A stretch of DNA of 64,000 nt, taken from Dendrobium chrysotoxum (lineage: Eukaryota > Streptophyta > Magnoliopsida > Asparagales > Orchidaceae). The position numbers and the translations under genes were made by a program. Under the pieces are notes generated by a model, which had not been told where the DNA came from, did not search any database, and saw only the letters and a list, made by a program, of their open reading frames with translations. Every line of letters starts with the position of its first letter. Position 1 is the stretch's first letter. Shown piece after piece: positions 44,489-54,729 of this stretch. The DNA lies in contig CM034313.1 in the NCBI GenBank assembly GCA_019925795.1, forward strand, positions 91,667,663-91,731,662, read 5' to 3'.

Positions 44489-45425
44489 AGGTAATTAGAC
44501 CATCTCCTTGATTTGTGAATTATTCTTTGGTTGGGGGCATTTGGTGCTTCCATTTGATTTGAAGATTGAATTTGACTCACTACATCTTTTAGATCCATGA
44601 GGGATTATTGTATCCCTTATGATGATGGATGTTTAAATGATAGCATAAAGCTCTAAGATTAACAAATATGGGGATTTAAATTGGTTGATTGTAATCATGT
44701 TGAGATCTTTAAGGTATCTTAGATTATGATCTAAATTGGATGTTTTTATTTATGGTCGTAAGCCGATACGAATCTTGTCGTCAATGGAGTGTACTTTGTC
44801 AAAGCAATTGGATGATGAGTTGATATGAATTTTAGCCTTCATGATGCTCACTTAAACACTAATGTTTTCAATAAACTGTTATAATTAATTAAGAGTGATC
44901 TTTTAGAGCCATATCTTTGGTAATTAAACTTATCCGCCAAATACTTAGAAGAAAAAAGGTTTAGCAACAAATTATAAATTCTTCATTTTGAAAGGAAAAA
45001 ATGGTTTAATTTTTTAGACTAAAGATGATAAATATGTTTGTTAGGCGAGTTGATAACATTCATATCAAAGAATGAAGTAGAAAATGAGCAAATATAAAAC
45101 TTCATTCAAAAAATTTGCTCAAAATAATTTAGGGAGAATATACTTGACATTTAAAATAACAATCACTAGAGCCGAATAAAAAATATGAATTTATAATGCC
45201 GGCTTCAAAAAAATTGGATGAAACTAATAAAAGTAATTATAATGATTTTTTATATCTAATTAATTTTTTGATATGATTTATATATATGATATGTTTCAAA
45301 ATAAGTGTTAATATTAATTATCATGTGTATAATATTCTTCTTATATACATAACATGATAATCGTTATAAAGTTGAAGTAATATTTAACTTTTGAGGTGAG
45401 AGAAACATTGCTCAAAATAACGAGA
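44489..45425. other. Intergenic sequence, no feature seen
   Basis: AT-rich sequence upstream of the CEP gene. No coding or repeat feature is supported. Confidence 0.4.
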
Positions 45426-45576
45426 GATTATTACGTGCGGAGTCCGGACCGAAGTTGTGTTCGGTTTTAGTGAGTGTGCGCAGTAAAAGCACAGTAGTGA
45501 ATAATAATTATGCTTTAACTGTGCACACTCATAAAAACCATACGGTTTTCCGATCCGAACTCTTCACATAATAATT
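45426..45576. mobile_element. MITE upstream of CEP gene
   Basis: A 150-bp foldback. GATTATTACGTGCGGAGTCC at the left pairs with the reverse complement of GAACTCTTCACATAATAAT at the right, and the inner arms TGAGTGTGCGCAG and CTGTGCACACTCA also pair. A second member with the same ATTATTACGTGC end lies at 58065-58221. It ends about 190 bp before the TATA box of the CEP gene. Confidence 0.6.
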
Positions 45577-45768
45577 TAATCCAAAATAATAAAGATGTTC
45601 TCAACCTTTGGAGTGAAAAAAGTTAGAGAAGAGAAGGGAGTTCGAAAGGTCCTAAACTCTGGCAAATATTAAGGCACATGCATTCCACAATCTTCTTCAT
45701 TCTTTTTGGGTAGTGGAATCTTGTGGTCAAAATAAGATTTCCAATTGGTGCCAACTGTCAAACGCGTC

Positions 45769-45776
45769 TATAAATA
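45769..45776 (+). promoter_or_regulatory. TATA box of CEP gene
   Basis: TATAAATA 156 bp before the ATG at 45932. Transcription would start near 45800, and the next ATG downstream is then the one at 45932, which supports that start codon. Confidence 0.7.
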
Positions 45777-45931
45777 CCATGTCAAAGAGCTCGAAGAATC
45801 AAGAATCTCATCGAGAGGATCTTCCATTGCCATCTTCTTCCTTCTTCTTCTGCATTCTTCTTCTAGCTTTCTCTTCTGCATTGTCCTTGCTCTTAAACTC
45901 TTCTTCTTTTTCTTTCCTTATCATTCTTCTC

Positions 45932-46207
45932 ATGGCTAAGAACAACTTTAAGTCCATCTACATTTGTGTTTTCCTCGCCATTATCATCCTTGGTCATGAG
46001 TGTGTCACTTACACTGAAGGACGGCATCTGAAAGAAAAAGTTGCATTCTACAAGAGATGGTTAGAAGAAGAAGCCGGTGAGACAAACAATGGAGAAGAAA
46101 TGGTAGAGGGCTCAGTTGAAGGAGATAGCGCCAGTAATGCCGACTTCGTGGTGACTAATGATGCCCGGCCATCAGTACCAGGACATAGCCCAGGTGTTGG
46201 CCACTGA
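45932..46207 (+). CDS. CEP: C-terminally encoded peptide (CEP) hormone precursor
   Basis: A 91-codon open frame. The N-terminus (MAKNNFKSIYICVFLAIIILGHECVTY) is a signal peptide of about 22-25 residues. The variable middle is rich in E and K. The protein ends in DARPSVPGHSPGVGH, residues 77-91, which matches the plant CEP signature xxRPxxPGxSPGxGH. CEPs are secreted, cut to about 15 residues and hydroxylated on prolines; in known plants they signal through CEPR receptor kinases in nitrogen-demand and root growth control. There is a single mature peptide, exactly at the C-terminus with no extension, as in several CEP precursors. A longer frame opens at 45713, but it lies upstream of the TATA box. 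The gene has no introns and appears intact. Which CEP number it is cannot be told. Confidence 0.9.
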   Translation: MAKNNFKSIYICVFLAIIILGHECVTYTEGRHLKEKVAFYKRWLEEEAGETNNGEEMVEGSVEGDSASNADFVVTNDARPSVPGHSPGVGH

Positions 46208-46373
46208 TCTCTTCATGACAGTGGCATTGAAAAAACGTATAAGATGATTAATAATTACTACATGTTCTTCTCATATATCTATATCATATATTTACGGGGC
46301 AGCCTTTGTTCATCACTTGTTCATCTCTGTTGTGCATCTGTTAACGTGGCAGTGTGTAGCTTGTCTCTATTAA

Positions 46374-46486
46374 GGTTCCGTTTGGGACGGCTTTCTCACT
46401 TCTTAAAGTAACTTTTTAGTACACAAATTTTAATTTTTGTACTAAAAAATCGTTTTAAGAAGTAGTGAGAAAACTGTCCCAAACGT
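46374..46486. mobile_element. MITE, Tourist-like family
   Basis: GGTTCCGTTTGGGACGGCTT at the left and CTGTCCCAAACG at the right, with a long pairing interior. TAA lies directly left and TTAA directly right. It sits about 165 bp downstream of the CEP stop codon, possibly within the 3' region of the transcript. Confidence 0.65.
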
Positions 46487-46520
46487 TAATAAAAATTTGT
46501 TATAAGTTGTTTGTGTTTAT

Positions 46521-46671
46521 ATGTCATGTTTGTACTTATTTATACAGTTGAATTGATGTATGGCTGTTTAGGTGATGATCTTTCATCATACATTTTTATT
46601 AATTGAGAAAAGATCATCACTGAAACCGCCATACATAAATTCAAATATATAAATAGGTATAAGCATGACAT
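46521..46671. repeat. miRNA-like foldback of about 150 nt
   Basis: The arm 46521-46583 pairs with 46608-46671 (about 85% by eye) around a 24-nt loop. The longest matched blocks are at the loop side (AAGATCATCAC) and near TTCAA..TATGG. A third, direct copy of the left arm follows at 46691-46740. It could be a young small-RNA foldback or a partly duplicated MITE. No mature small RNA can be inferred. Confidence 0.55.
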
Positions 46672-46900
46672 ATATGACATATATGTATATGTGTGTTATG
46701 CTTCTACCTATTTATATATTTGAATTGATGTATGAGGGTTATGATGATGAATATGATGATAAGGATTTCTATGCTATTCTTTTAAATGCTGATGTCCTCA
46801 ATATTCAGTTGTTTACCTTTCAAAATTATGTTTACATCTTTACTACATTTTTTTTTTCACTTTTGTATGCGCATCCAACGAGTGGTTTAAGAAATGGAAG

Positions 46901-47419
46901 TAGGGGTACAAACGAGTCGAGTCGAGTCGAGTTTAGGCCATTATCGAGCTCGGCTCGTTAGTTGGAAAGTGAGCTCGAACTCGAGCTCGAGCTCGATAGG
47001 CGAGCTCGAACTCGAGCTCGTCTCACTGTAAACGAGCTCGAGCCGGCTCGCGAGCCATGGGCGGGAATTTTTAAATTTATGCGAGATTTTAAAAATTAGG
47101 CGGGATTTTTAAAACTTAATTAAAATTTAAAAAAAAAATGAAATGTTTAACATTTAAATAAAATTTAGATGGTTTTTATTAATTTTTTTAATATTTAAAT
47201 TAAATAAATAAAATAAAATTATTTTAAAAATATTAATATTTATTCGAGCCGGCTCGCGAGCTCATGAGCCGAGCCGGCTCAAGCTCGAACTCGAGCTCGT
47301 TTACTAAACGAGCTCGAACTCGAGCTCGAGCTCGAGCTCGACTCGTGAGCTCAATAAGCTCGGCTCATGAGCCCATAAACGAGTCGAGCTCGAGTCGGCT
47401 CGGCTCACTTACACCTCTA
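46901..47419. mobile_element. hAT-type element with GAGCTCGAGCTCG repeats
   Basis: The ends are TAGGGGTACAAACGAG and, on the other strand, TAGAGGTGTAAGTGAG. A perfect 8-bp duplication AATGGAAG flanks it (46893-46900 and 47420-47427). Both subterminal parts are packed with CGAGCTCGAGCTCG-type repeats, oriented to fold back on each other, and the centre is AT-rich. There is no coding capacity. Confidence 0.8.
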
Positions 47420-47429
47420 AATGGAAGAA

Positions 47430-48070
47430 GAATGAGTTTTTAAAATCTTGAAAGCTTAGATTAGATCCCTTATAATTATTATTGGTACTATTTATTTGCA
47501 CTATTTTATGATTTATGTTGCTCTTAAGATGTGACTAGTTCCCTTGTCATACGATCTCATAAGGAGTAAAAGTTCAAAATAATCCATTGATTATTAGTAA
47601 ATGTTCAAATTAATCCCGGATCGTTATGATAACACAATTTAGTTCTCGGACTATTAGAAAATATTCAAATTTGATCACAACGATGAAAACAATAGTTAAA
47701 GTTCATCTTGATAGCTAACTGTGAGGGCATTTTATGTATTAGAGTGTGTGAGCTCATATTATTTATTTATTTATTTTGTCATTTATTATATTAAGATAAA
47801 TATAAAAATAATAATTAAAGTTAATCATATTATTAAGTATTTATTATTATTAAATAGTTAGTTAATTTTTATTATGATTTTGTATTTATTTTAATATAAT
47901 AAATATTAAAATATTAAAAAATAAAATGATGTTATATACAATGTAATATGCAAAATGACTTCACATTAAATGTTGAGGTTAATTTTAACTTTTATTTTTA
48001 TCATTGTAATTAAATTGAGATATTTAATAGTCGAGGGATTAAATTAGATCACTATGAAAGTCTGAGACTA
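47430..48070. other. AT-rich intergenic sequence
   Basis: No gene, tandem array or terminal repeat seen. Confidence 0.4.
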
Positions 48071-48071
48071 A

Positions 48072-48145
48072 GGCTTTGTTTGGGATAGAGTTTTTATTGC
48101 TTTTCAAAGTTGTTTTTTAGTGCAAAAACAGCTTTGATGAGGTTT
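48072..48145. mobile_element. Half MITE, Tourist-like family
   Basis: GGCTTTGTTTGGGATAGAG after CTAA matches the left half of the family, up to about 48140; the right half is lost. Confidence 0.5.
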
Positions 48146-48314
48146 TTGGACCATTTGTTGTTACAGTAAGTAGTTGGTTTCATGGAGATAAGGAATCGGA
48201 CCCATTTGTGATTCCTTGCTTAGTTTGTGGAATTGGATGGACTGCTCAGCCTAAATGTTCTGTGGGACAATAATTAAGTATATGGAGCACAATGGGCCTC
48301 TGTTAGTTGATTAA

Positions 48315-48423
48315 GACTTCTTTTGAGATGGCTTTTTTAAAGGAGTTTTTTAATATAAAAATTTTAATTTTTTATTAAAAAGTTATTTTAAAAAATAGTA
48401 AAAAATTCGTCCCAAACGACTCC
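48315..48423. mobile_element. MITE, Tourist-like family, first of a pair
   Basis: GACTTCTTTTGAGATGGC to GTCCCAAACGACTCC. Flanked by TTA/TAA (48312-48314) and TAA (48424-48426). Confidence 0.65.
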
Positions 48424-48426
48424 TAA

Positions 48427-48552
48427 GGCTTCATTTGGGACGGCTTTCTTATTGCTTCTTAAAACAGTTTTCAAGTATAAAAGATAAAATTTTAATTTTT
48501 GTTCTAAAAAGCTGTTTTAAGAAGTAGTAAGAAAGTTATTCCAAATGAAGCT
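48427..48552. mobile_element. MITE, Tourist-like family, second of a pair
   Basis: GGCTTCATTTGGGACGGCTT to CCAAATGAAGCT. It shares the TAA at 48424-48426 with the neighbouring copy and has TAA at 48553-48555 on its right. Confidence 0.7.
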
Positions 48553-50474
48553 TAAATTTTATAGTGATTGTAGCTTCCTAATTATGCTGAAAGCATCCTT
48601 TAGCTATTTGGTTTGAGGGCATTGAAAGCGATGCAAAAAATTACAGAAAATGGTAAAAAGATTGAATTGACATTAGTTTTCATGCATTTGCTTGCTTAAT
48701 TATTATACATACATAAATATATAGATATTATTATAATTTATTAATTACAGAAAGGAATATATTTGTGAAAAGAAAATAATAATATGGTCATTAATGGATG
48801 CTTCTTTGTTAACCAATTCAGCTAAGTATTAAATCAGAAATCGGAACCCTAAGCTATTAATGCACAACTCACAAGTGTAATTTTGTTAATTCAGCGACTG
48901 CTAGGGTTCCTGTTTGGGGCGATCCCATGCTGGTGGCACTCCTCGCCCCTCGCCTGCGTTTCCTCCAGGGGAATCCTTTTTTTTCCCTTTTCTTTTATTG
49001 TGATGCAGTTTGGTTTTCGTTTTGCTTTCGTTTTTCCATCCTCCAGCCTCCTGGGCCGGAATGGCGGGTAAACGTCTGTGCGATCCTGTATTTTTAGATG
49101 GTTCTTTCAAATTCCGTTCTTTTCTCGACTCTCTTGCTGGTATTTCCTCTGATGGAAAATTTCCTGATCTCAAACCTACTTCTTTTCGCGGCTTGCCGTC
49201 ACTTTGGATTTCAGAGGAAGAAATCACTGCCCTAGCGATTCCTTTTTAGTTTTTGTTAGTTGGTTTCTTTCCCTCTAAGCGTCCGTCTCTGTAATCGATT
49301 TGAAGGTTTTTCTTCGTCCTTAAGCTAACTGGTGATGTCTCGATTACCTTGCTTGATCAGTCGCATATTTTGATCAAAATGAGTAATGATCTTGATTATT
49401 GTAGGGTTTTCTATCGTAGATCTTACTTAGTTAATAATTGATATATGAAATTGACCAAATGGTCACCTCTTGTGGATGTTGGTGTTGAGTCTCATGTTAT
49501 CCTGATTTGAGTTTCCTTCCCCAATCTCCACCCTCATCTGTTCTCCCCCCGTATCCTTTTTGGATTAGGTTCGATCTTTGGTAGGCCATTGAAGGTTGAT
49601 AATGCAACTTTCGTGGGTTCTTGATCGTCTGTAGCCCGTGTTCTGGTTGAGCTAGACATCACGAAAACTTATCCTGATAAAGTCTGGTTGAGTCCTGAAA
49701 AACTAGGATATATTCAGCAAGTTGAGATGGAGGTTTTCCCAGCGTTTTGTGCTTCATGTAAATGCTTAGGGCATTTGAGCGGTGATTGTTGTTCTTATCT
49801 ATCCTCAGCATCGCCTACTGCTGTTCTGTTTGTCTCTAAACCGAAGAATGCTATTGTTCATTGTGAGGGGGATAGGATGGCTAATATTGTCTCTTGTGTT
49901 GCTAATGAAGTGGCTAAGGTTTTGAGTCCTACTGGTGATCTTGACGGGAATGATGCTGGAATTGAACCTATTGTTTCTAATAATGATGATGAAGTAATTC
50001 CTATTGTTTCTGTTTTGCCTATTGTTTCTGTTTTGCCTATTGTTTCTGATTTGCTTGTTGCCGATGTTGATGGTCATCGGCCTGTTACTGAAGTGGGAAG
50101 TGTGGTTGTGGCCGAGTTGGGTGATGGGCCTATGGCTCTTGCGGCTGTTGTGGATGTTTTGGACCTTCCAGCGGCTGCTCTGGTGGGGGATTCGATTCCT
50201 GTGAGTTGTTTGAACTTGAATGAGCTCGTTTCTATTGGGAAGGATGTGGAGCCTTTAGCTTTGGTTTGTTCTAACATAAATGGTTTTGAAAGTGTTGATG
50301 ATTCTTTAAATGACAATAATTATTGCATTAATCTTATAGCTAGTCCTACTTGTGCTGATGGTGAGGAGGTGTTGGGTGACGATTCAATTTCATTAGTTTC
50401 TGAGGGGGTTGGTGCTTCGGATGGGCAGGGTATTGATGTGAGTTCTAAGCAGCATTTCTCTCCCATTATTTCTA

Positions 50475-52544
50475 GAACTTTCATTGGGTGCGGACACCGG
50501 ACGTAGCTCTACATCCGGAGTTCAATAAAAATGTGACACTTGTCCTGCACATATGGATATTAATTTATGATTTGTTTTTTTTATTTTTTTCTTGCTAGCC
50601 CGACCAACCCGGCTCAAAATATTCATGTTCAAATTTAGGATTTTGAAATTGGCGCCCTTTTTTAAAATGAAATACCATAAAATATTTATATTTTTTTAGG
50701 ATTTTTGCTCAAAAAATATTTCATAGCTGCTGAGAAAGAAGAAATAAGGAAAAATTAGTGAAGATGACGACTGGTTTGGAGGAGGAAAAGCCGTTGAAGA
50801 TGACGACTGGTTTGGAGGAGGAAAAGTAGGTGAAGATGAAGATGAAGACTGCTTTGGAGGTGGAGGAGCCGGTGAAGATGAAGATTTGTTTGGCGGAGGA
50901 GAAGTCGATGAAGATGAAGACTGATTTGAAGGAAAAGTCGATGAAGAAACTAGAAATAATAATTTTTTATGTACACTTGGGGAATATGTAATTTTGAAGT
51001 ATTATTTGTATATTGATAGTTTTTTTTGTACACTTAGGGTGAAGATCAAGATGCTTTGTTGTATTGATGCTTTTTTACACTGCAGATAACTATTGAAAAA
51101 ATAAAGAAAAGCTCATTTTCTACTTTCGTTTATGTTATGTTTTGTTTATTTTGAACTGTCAGTACCAATGCTCAATATTGTTTGGTACCGCTCAATACTG
51201 CTTGGTATAAATGCTCGATACTGCTCGGTACCGCTAGGTACCGCTCGGTATCAATGCTCAGTACTGCTTGGTACCGCTCAATACCGCTTGGTACAAATGC
51301 TCGGTACTGCTCGGTACTGCTAGGTACCGCTCGGTACCAATGCTCAATACTACTTGATACCGCTCAATACCGCTTGGTACAAATGCTCGATACTTCTCGA
51401 TACTGCTTGGTACCAATGCTTGGTACCGCTAGGTACCGCTCGATACCAGTGCTCAGTTGCTCGGTACCGCTCAATACCAATACTCAGTACTACTCGGTAC
51501 CGCTATGTACCACTCAGTACTGCTCGATATTTCTACATATCTATGTATTTTTTAATTAGATTTCTTACATCAGAATCAATATGATTGTTTCTTATATCTG
51601 AATTAATATGATTGATACACAATGGTATCGAACATAATTTTTTCCTTAATATCAATTCAATGTTTATACCGATGAACTCTCAGTATCAATGCTAGGCACT
51701 GCTCGATACCAAAGCTCGGTATCGCTAGGTACCGCTCAGTACCAATGCTCGGTACTGCTCGTTATTTCTAAATAACTATGTATTTCTTAATCATATTTCT
51801 TACATCAGAATCAATATGATTGTTTCTTACATCTGAATCAATATGATTGATACACAGTGGTACCAATGCTCGGTACTGCTCGGTACACATCATATAAACA
51901 AGAAGAGAAAGCTTTAAAGTTTCTATAACATAATTTGTGAAAAAGCTGAGAATACTTTAAAATGAACAGAAATATTACAGAAGCATGTGTTCTCTCTCTA
52001 GGGCATATAACACTGCGCTTTTACTACGGCAAATCATAGAGTACAAACGACTTATAAAATTTGAAAACAAATGGGAGTTCAGGTCGAACTCCGACAGGGG
52101 GCGCTGCCCCCTCGGAACCCCCGACATATTCCCTAAATGTACATAAAAAAATTATTATTTCTCATTTCTTCTTTCTCAACAACTTTTCCACATCCATACC
52201 AATCTTCATCTTTATCTTCACCTGCTCCTCCGCCTCCAAACAAGTCTTTATCTTCACTGGCTTCTCCTTGTTTCTTCTTACTCAGCAGCTATGAATTATT
52301 TTTTTAGCGGAAATCCTAAAAAATATGATGTAAAATGTAAATGCAATATTTCATTTTAAAAAAGAGCGTCAATGCTCACCCTAAATTTTAAAGAGGATTT
52401 GTTCTGGGCCGGGTCAATCGGGCTAGCAAGAAAAAAATTAGAAAAGAAATAAAAAAGAATATCCAGCTATACAATATAGATGTCATGATTTTATTGGTGT
52501 TCGGATATAAAGCTAAGTCCGGTGTCCGCACCTAATAAAAGTTC
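50475..52544. mobile_element. Mutator-like element with long terminal inverted repeats
   Basis: Ends GAACTTTCATTGGGTGCGGA and, on the other strand, GAACTTTTATTAGGTGCGGA, continue as inverted repeats for roughly 400 bp (to about 50960, and from about 52150), with small indels. The flanks TTATTTCTA (50466-50474) and TTCTTTCTA (52545-52553) form a 9-bp duplication with one mismatch, typical of Mutator insertions. No transposase is present. The left arm contains repeated GAAGATGA(C/A)GA and TTTGGAGG phrases. The interior is mostly a minisatellite (51150-51900). Confidence 0.8.
51150..51900. repeat. Minisatellite of GCTCGGTACC units
   Basis: Variants of the 10-bp phrase GCTCGGTACC and the longer AATGCTCGGTACTGCT repeat densely at 51160-51530, then more sparsely at 51690-51760 and 51858-51885 around a duplicated block (TTTCTTACATCAGAATCAAT at about 51561 and 51798). 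It stays open in several frames only because the unit lacks stops. Confidence 0.8.
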
Positions 52545-53185
52545 TTCTTTCTAAGGTGCCTCTTATTGATGTACATATTTCTGTTATCTCCAATGCTGAT
52601 TTGTTTGCCGACCTTGCTAAAAGTAGTGTTGTGGGGCAATGTGATTGGTTAGAGGATGACATTTCTTCAGCTGGTGGGGGAGAAATTAATGAGTTAGATT
52701 TGGATGCTCGGGACAACTTTGACTATAGTCTTCTCCAAATTGCGGATGGTTGTCTTTTCAAAAATAATGTTAAGCATACTAAACGCAAATCCAAAAAGAA
52801 ATGATTTCTCTATTTGGAGTATTTTGCTTTGGGTTTCTTTGGTTACTCTTGATATTGGTTTTAATTGCTGCGATGGAATCAGGTCAGGACAATGATGAAG
52901 CAGATTTCCTGCATGCTCCTTGGACGGCCATGGCTTGGTTGGCAACCTAGGTGGTTCATTCTCTTGGTTTTTCGGCTGTTTCCTTCATTCCATCCTTGGA
53001 TGGCCCCTTGCCTGGCAACTAGGTGGCGGTCCGAGTCCAATTGACTTTGGGAATTCTTCTTCATTTAATGTTTTCCTCTGGCTGTAATCTTCATCTTTGT
53101 GGCCATTTTTTAGGTCTTGTGGTGTAATGCTTTTCTTATCTAATGTATCTTTTTTCTGTTAAAAAAAAGTGTAATTTTGTTAATT

Positions 53186-54729
53186 TTTAGGGGGATTTAC
53201 ATACATACCACTTTATTTCATGTTATTTACATTTCTAACACCTAAAATTTTAATATTACATTATTACAACTCATATAAAATTTTAATATCAAATATAACA
53301 CTTCTATATTTCATTCTTACCACCCATACCACCCTATAAACTTTAACACGCCTAATTTGTATTTATTTTTTTTCAGACAATTGCCACATTTTAATTCTGT
53401 TATAATTTTTAATTTTTCTTAATTTTTTATGAGAATTAACTTTTATAATCAAATTTATTAAAAATATGATAATTATAAAAAATTTATAATTTTTTTTTAA
53501 ATAATGTTTATGCCCCTACAATAATTTTACAACTAAGCCCAATCTGGAGTATTCCACTTCAGTGCTTTTCAAAATGGTGCCCCATCGTGGCACTTTCAAC
53601 CTTGTAATTTCAAAAATTATGTTTGTACCGATGGCTGACTTCAATCTAGCAACAATTTTGTCATGTGCCTTTTTTTTTTTTTTTTAATTTTATTTGGATT
53701 TTAATGTTTGAAGAATAGGATTGTGACACCAAATCATAAATAATTATTAAATAATTAATCTTTATCATTAAAATAATTAATTTTTATCACGCATTGTTTT
53801 ATTTGTACTTTAAATATAAGTTTCATATATAGCTTTGGTTTCTTTTCTATTAATATAGTTGATTTCTAGTCATACATTAACATTAAAATAAAACTAATAT
53901 CTCCCAAAAAAAAAAAAAAAAACTCCTTCATTTATAATGAAAAGAATTTCTATTGAAAATGAGATAAATTCGAGACAAGAAGGAGAAATCAAGCCAATAA
54001 TAAAAGAAAAAGATAACTCGTTATATTAAGAATTGGGATACTCGATCGGGGCACTTTAAAGAGCCAAAAAGATCAAGGATCTCGGCTCCCTAAGAAGAAA
54101 AACAAAAAATTAAAGGCGCTTAAGATGATTTAAATGATTTAGGCTCCTTGGGACTAGAGAATGAATCTTCTAGGTTTTAGAGAATAGACATATGTCTTAG
54201 GGGCAGTTGGAATGTTACATTTTAGGTGTAAAGTAAAGCAAATGTAAAAGTTTTGAAATTTTGGCCATTGGATGATTGAGTTTCAAATGAAAAGTATTTT
54301 GAGAGTAAATTTTGATTTTAATGTCTAGTTCATTTTCGATGTATTTGAAGTCTGCCCTATTGAATGAATTCCAAATGCACAGCTTGTGGGAAATGATGTT
54401 GGTTCCAGTTGTTGACCATCGTTGCTTGTCATTGTCCACTATTTCATCATAGACCACCGCTAGCCATCACTGCCACCGCAATAGGTGTTTACATAACATT
54501 AATTTTACTTCAAACAAAAATAAAAAAATGAATTCTAACATTTGTAGTGTACCCAACCATATAACTTAAAAAAGTATTTTTAATACACTCTATTTATTTT
54601 TCAGAATATTCCTTTTGCTTTGTATTTCTTTTGAGTAGAATAAACATCCCCTTGGGCATTCTAGACTCAAAAGTGAATGTAAAATATTTTAAAGAACGAA
54701 CCTAAATACATCTTGAAAATATACTATAA
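53186..54729. other. AT-rich intergenic sequence
   Basis: Long T and A runs (53660-53681, 53906-53922). No gene or terminal repeat seen. Confidence 0.4.

Larger units (their letters stand above)
49061..52804 (+). pseudogene. LINE-type ORF1 with DUF4283 and CCHC knuckle, copy 1
   Basis: ATG 49061 opens MAGKRLCDPVFLDGSF. The first frame ends at a TAG at 49247-49249 within the DUF4283 domain, where copy 2 has a glutamine, and homologous codons continue in frame to about 49623 with further stops. The zinc knuckle CASCKCLGHLSGDC (CX2CX4HX4C) follows near 49749-49790. A long acidic region up to 50474 resumes after the Mutator-like insertion at 52554 as VPLIDVHISVISNADL and ends at the stop 52802-52804 after a basic tail (KRKSKKK). 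The C-terminal part matches copy 2 (WL(D/E)..ISS.GG). Such ORF1 proteins bind RNA in plant L1-type LINEs. It is broken by stops and by the insertion. Confidence 0.75.
48892..53168 (+). mobile_element. ORF1-only LINE-derived retroposon, copy 1
   Basis: It is flanked by the 17-bp direct repeat GTGTAATTTTGTTAATT (48875-48891 and 53169-53185) and ends in a run of A. It encodes only an ORF1-like protein (DUF4283, CCHC knuckle, acidic C-terminal part). No endonuclease or reverse transcriptase is present after it; about 360 bp of 3' sequence follow the ORF. Without the inserted Mutator-like element (50475-52544) it is about 2.2 kb. A related element lies at 59081-61436. Confidence 0.75.

Noticed and set aside
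45713..45931. N-terminal extension of the CEP frame to 164 codons
   Set aside because: The extension lies partly upstream of the TATA box, has no signal-peptide logic, and the ATG at 45932 is the first one after the expected transcription start.
49805..50316. Minus-strand frames opposite the LINE ORF1
   Set aside because: Shadow frames of the plus-strand coding sequence; the plus strand carries the DUF4283 and CCHC homology.
51132..51584. Overlapping plus-strand open frames of tyrosine/arginine repeats
   Set aside because: They follow from the GGTACC minisatellite, which stays open in more than one frame.
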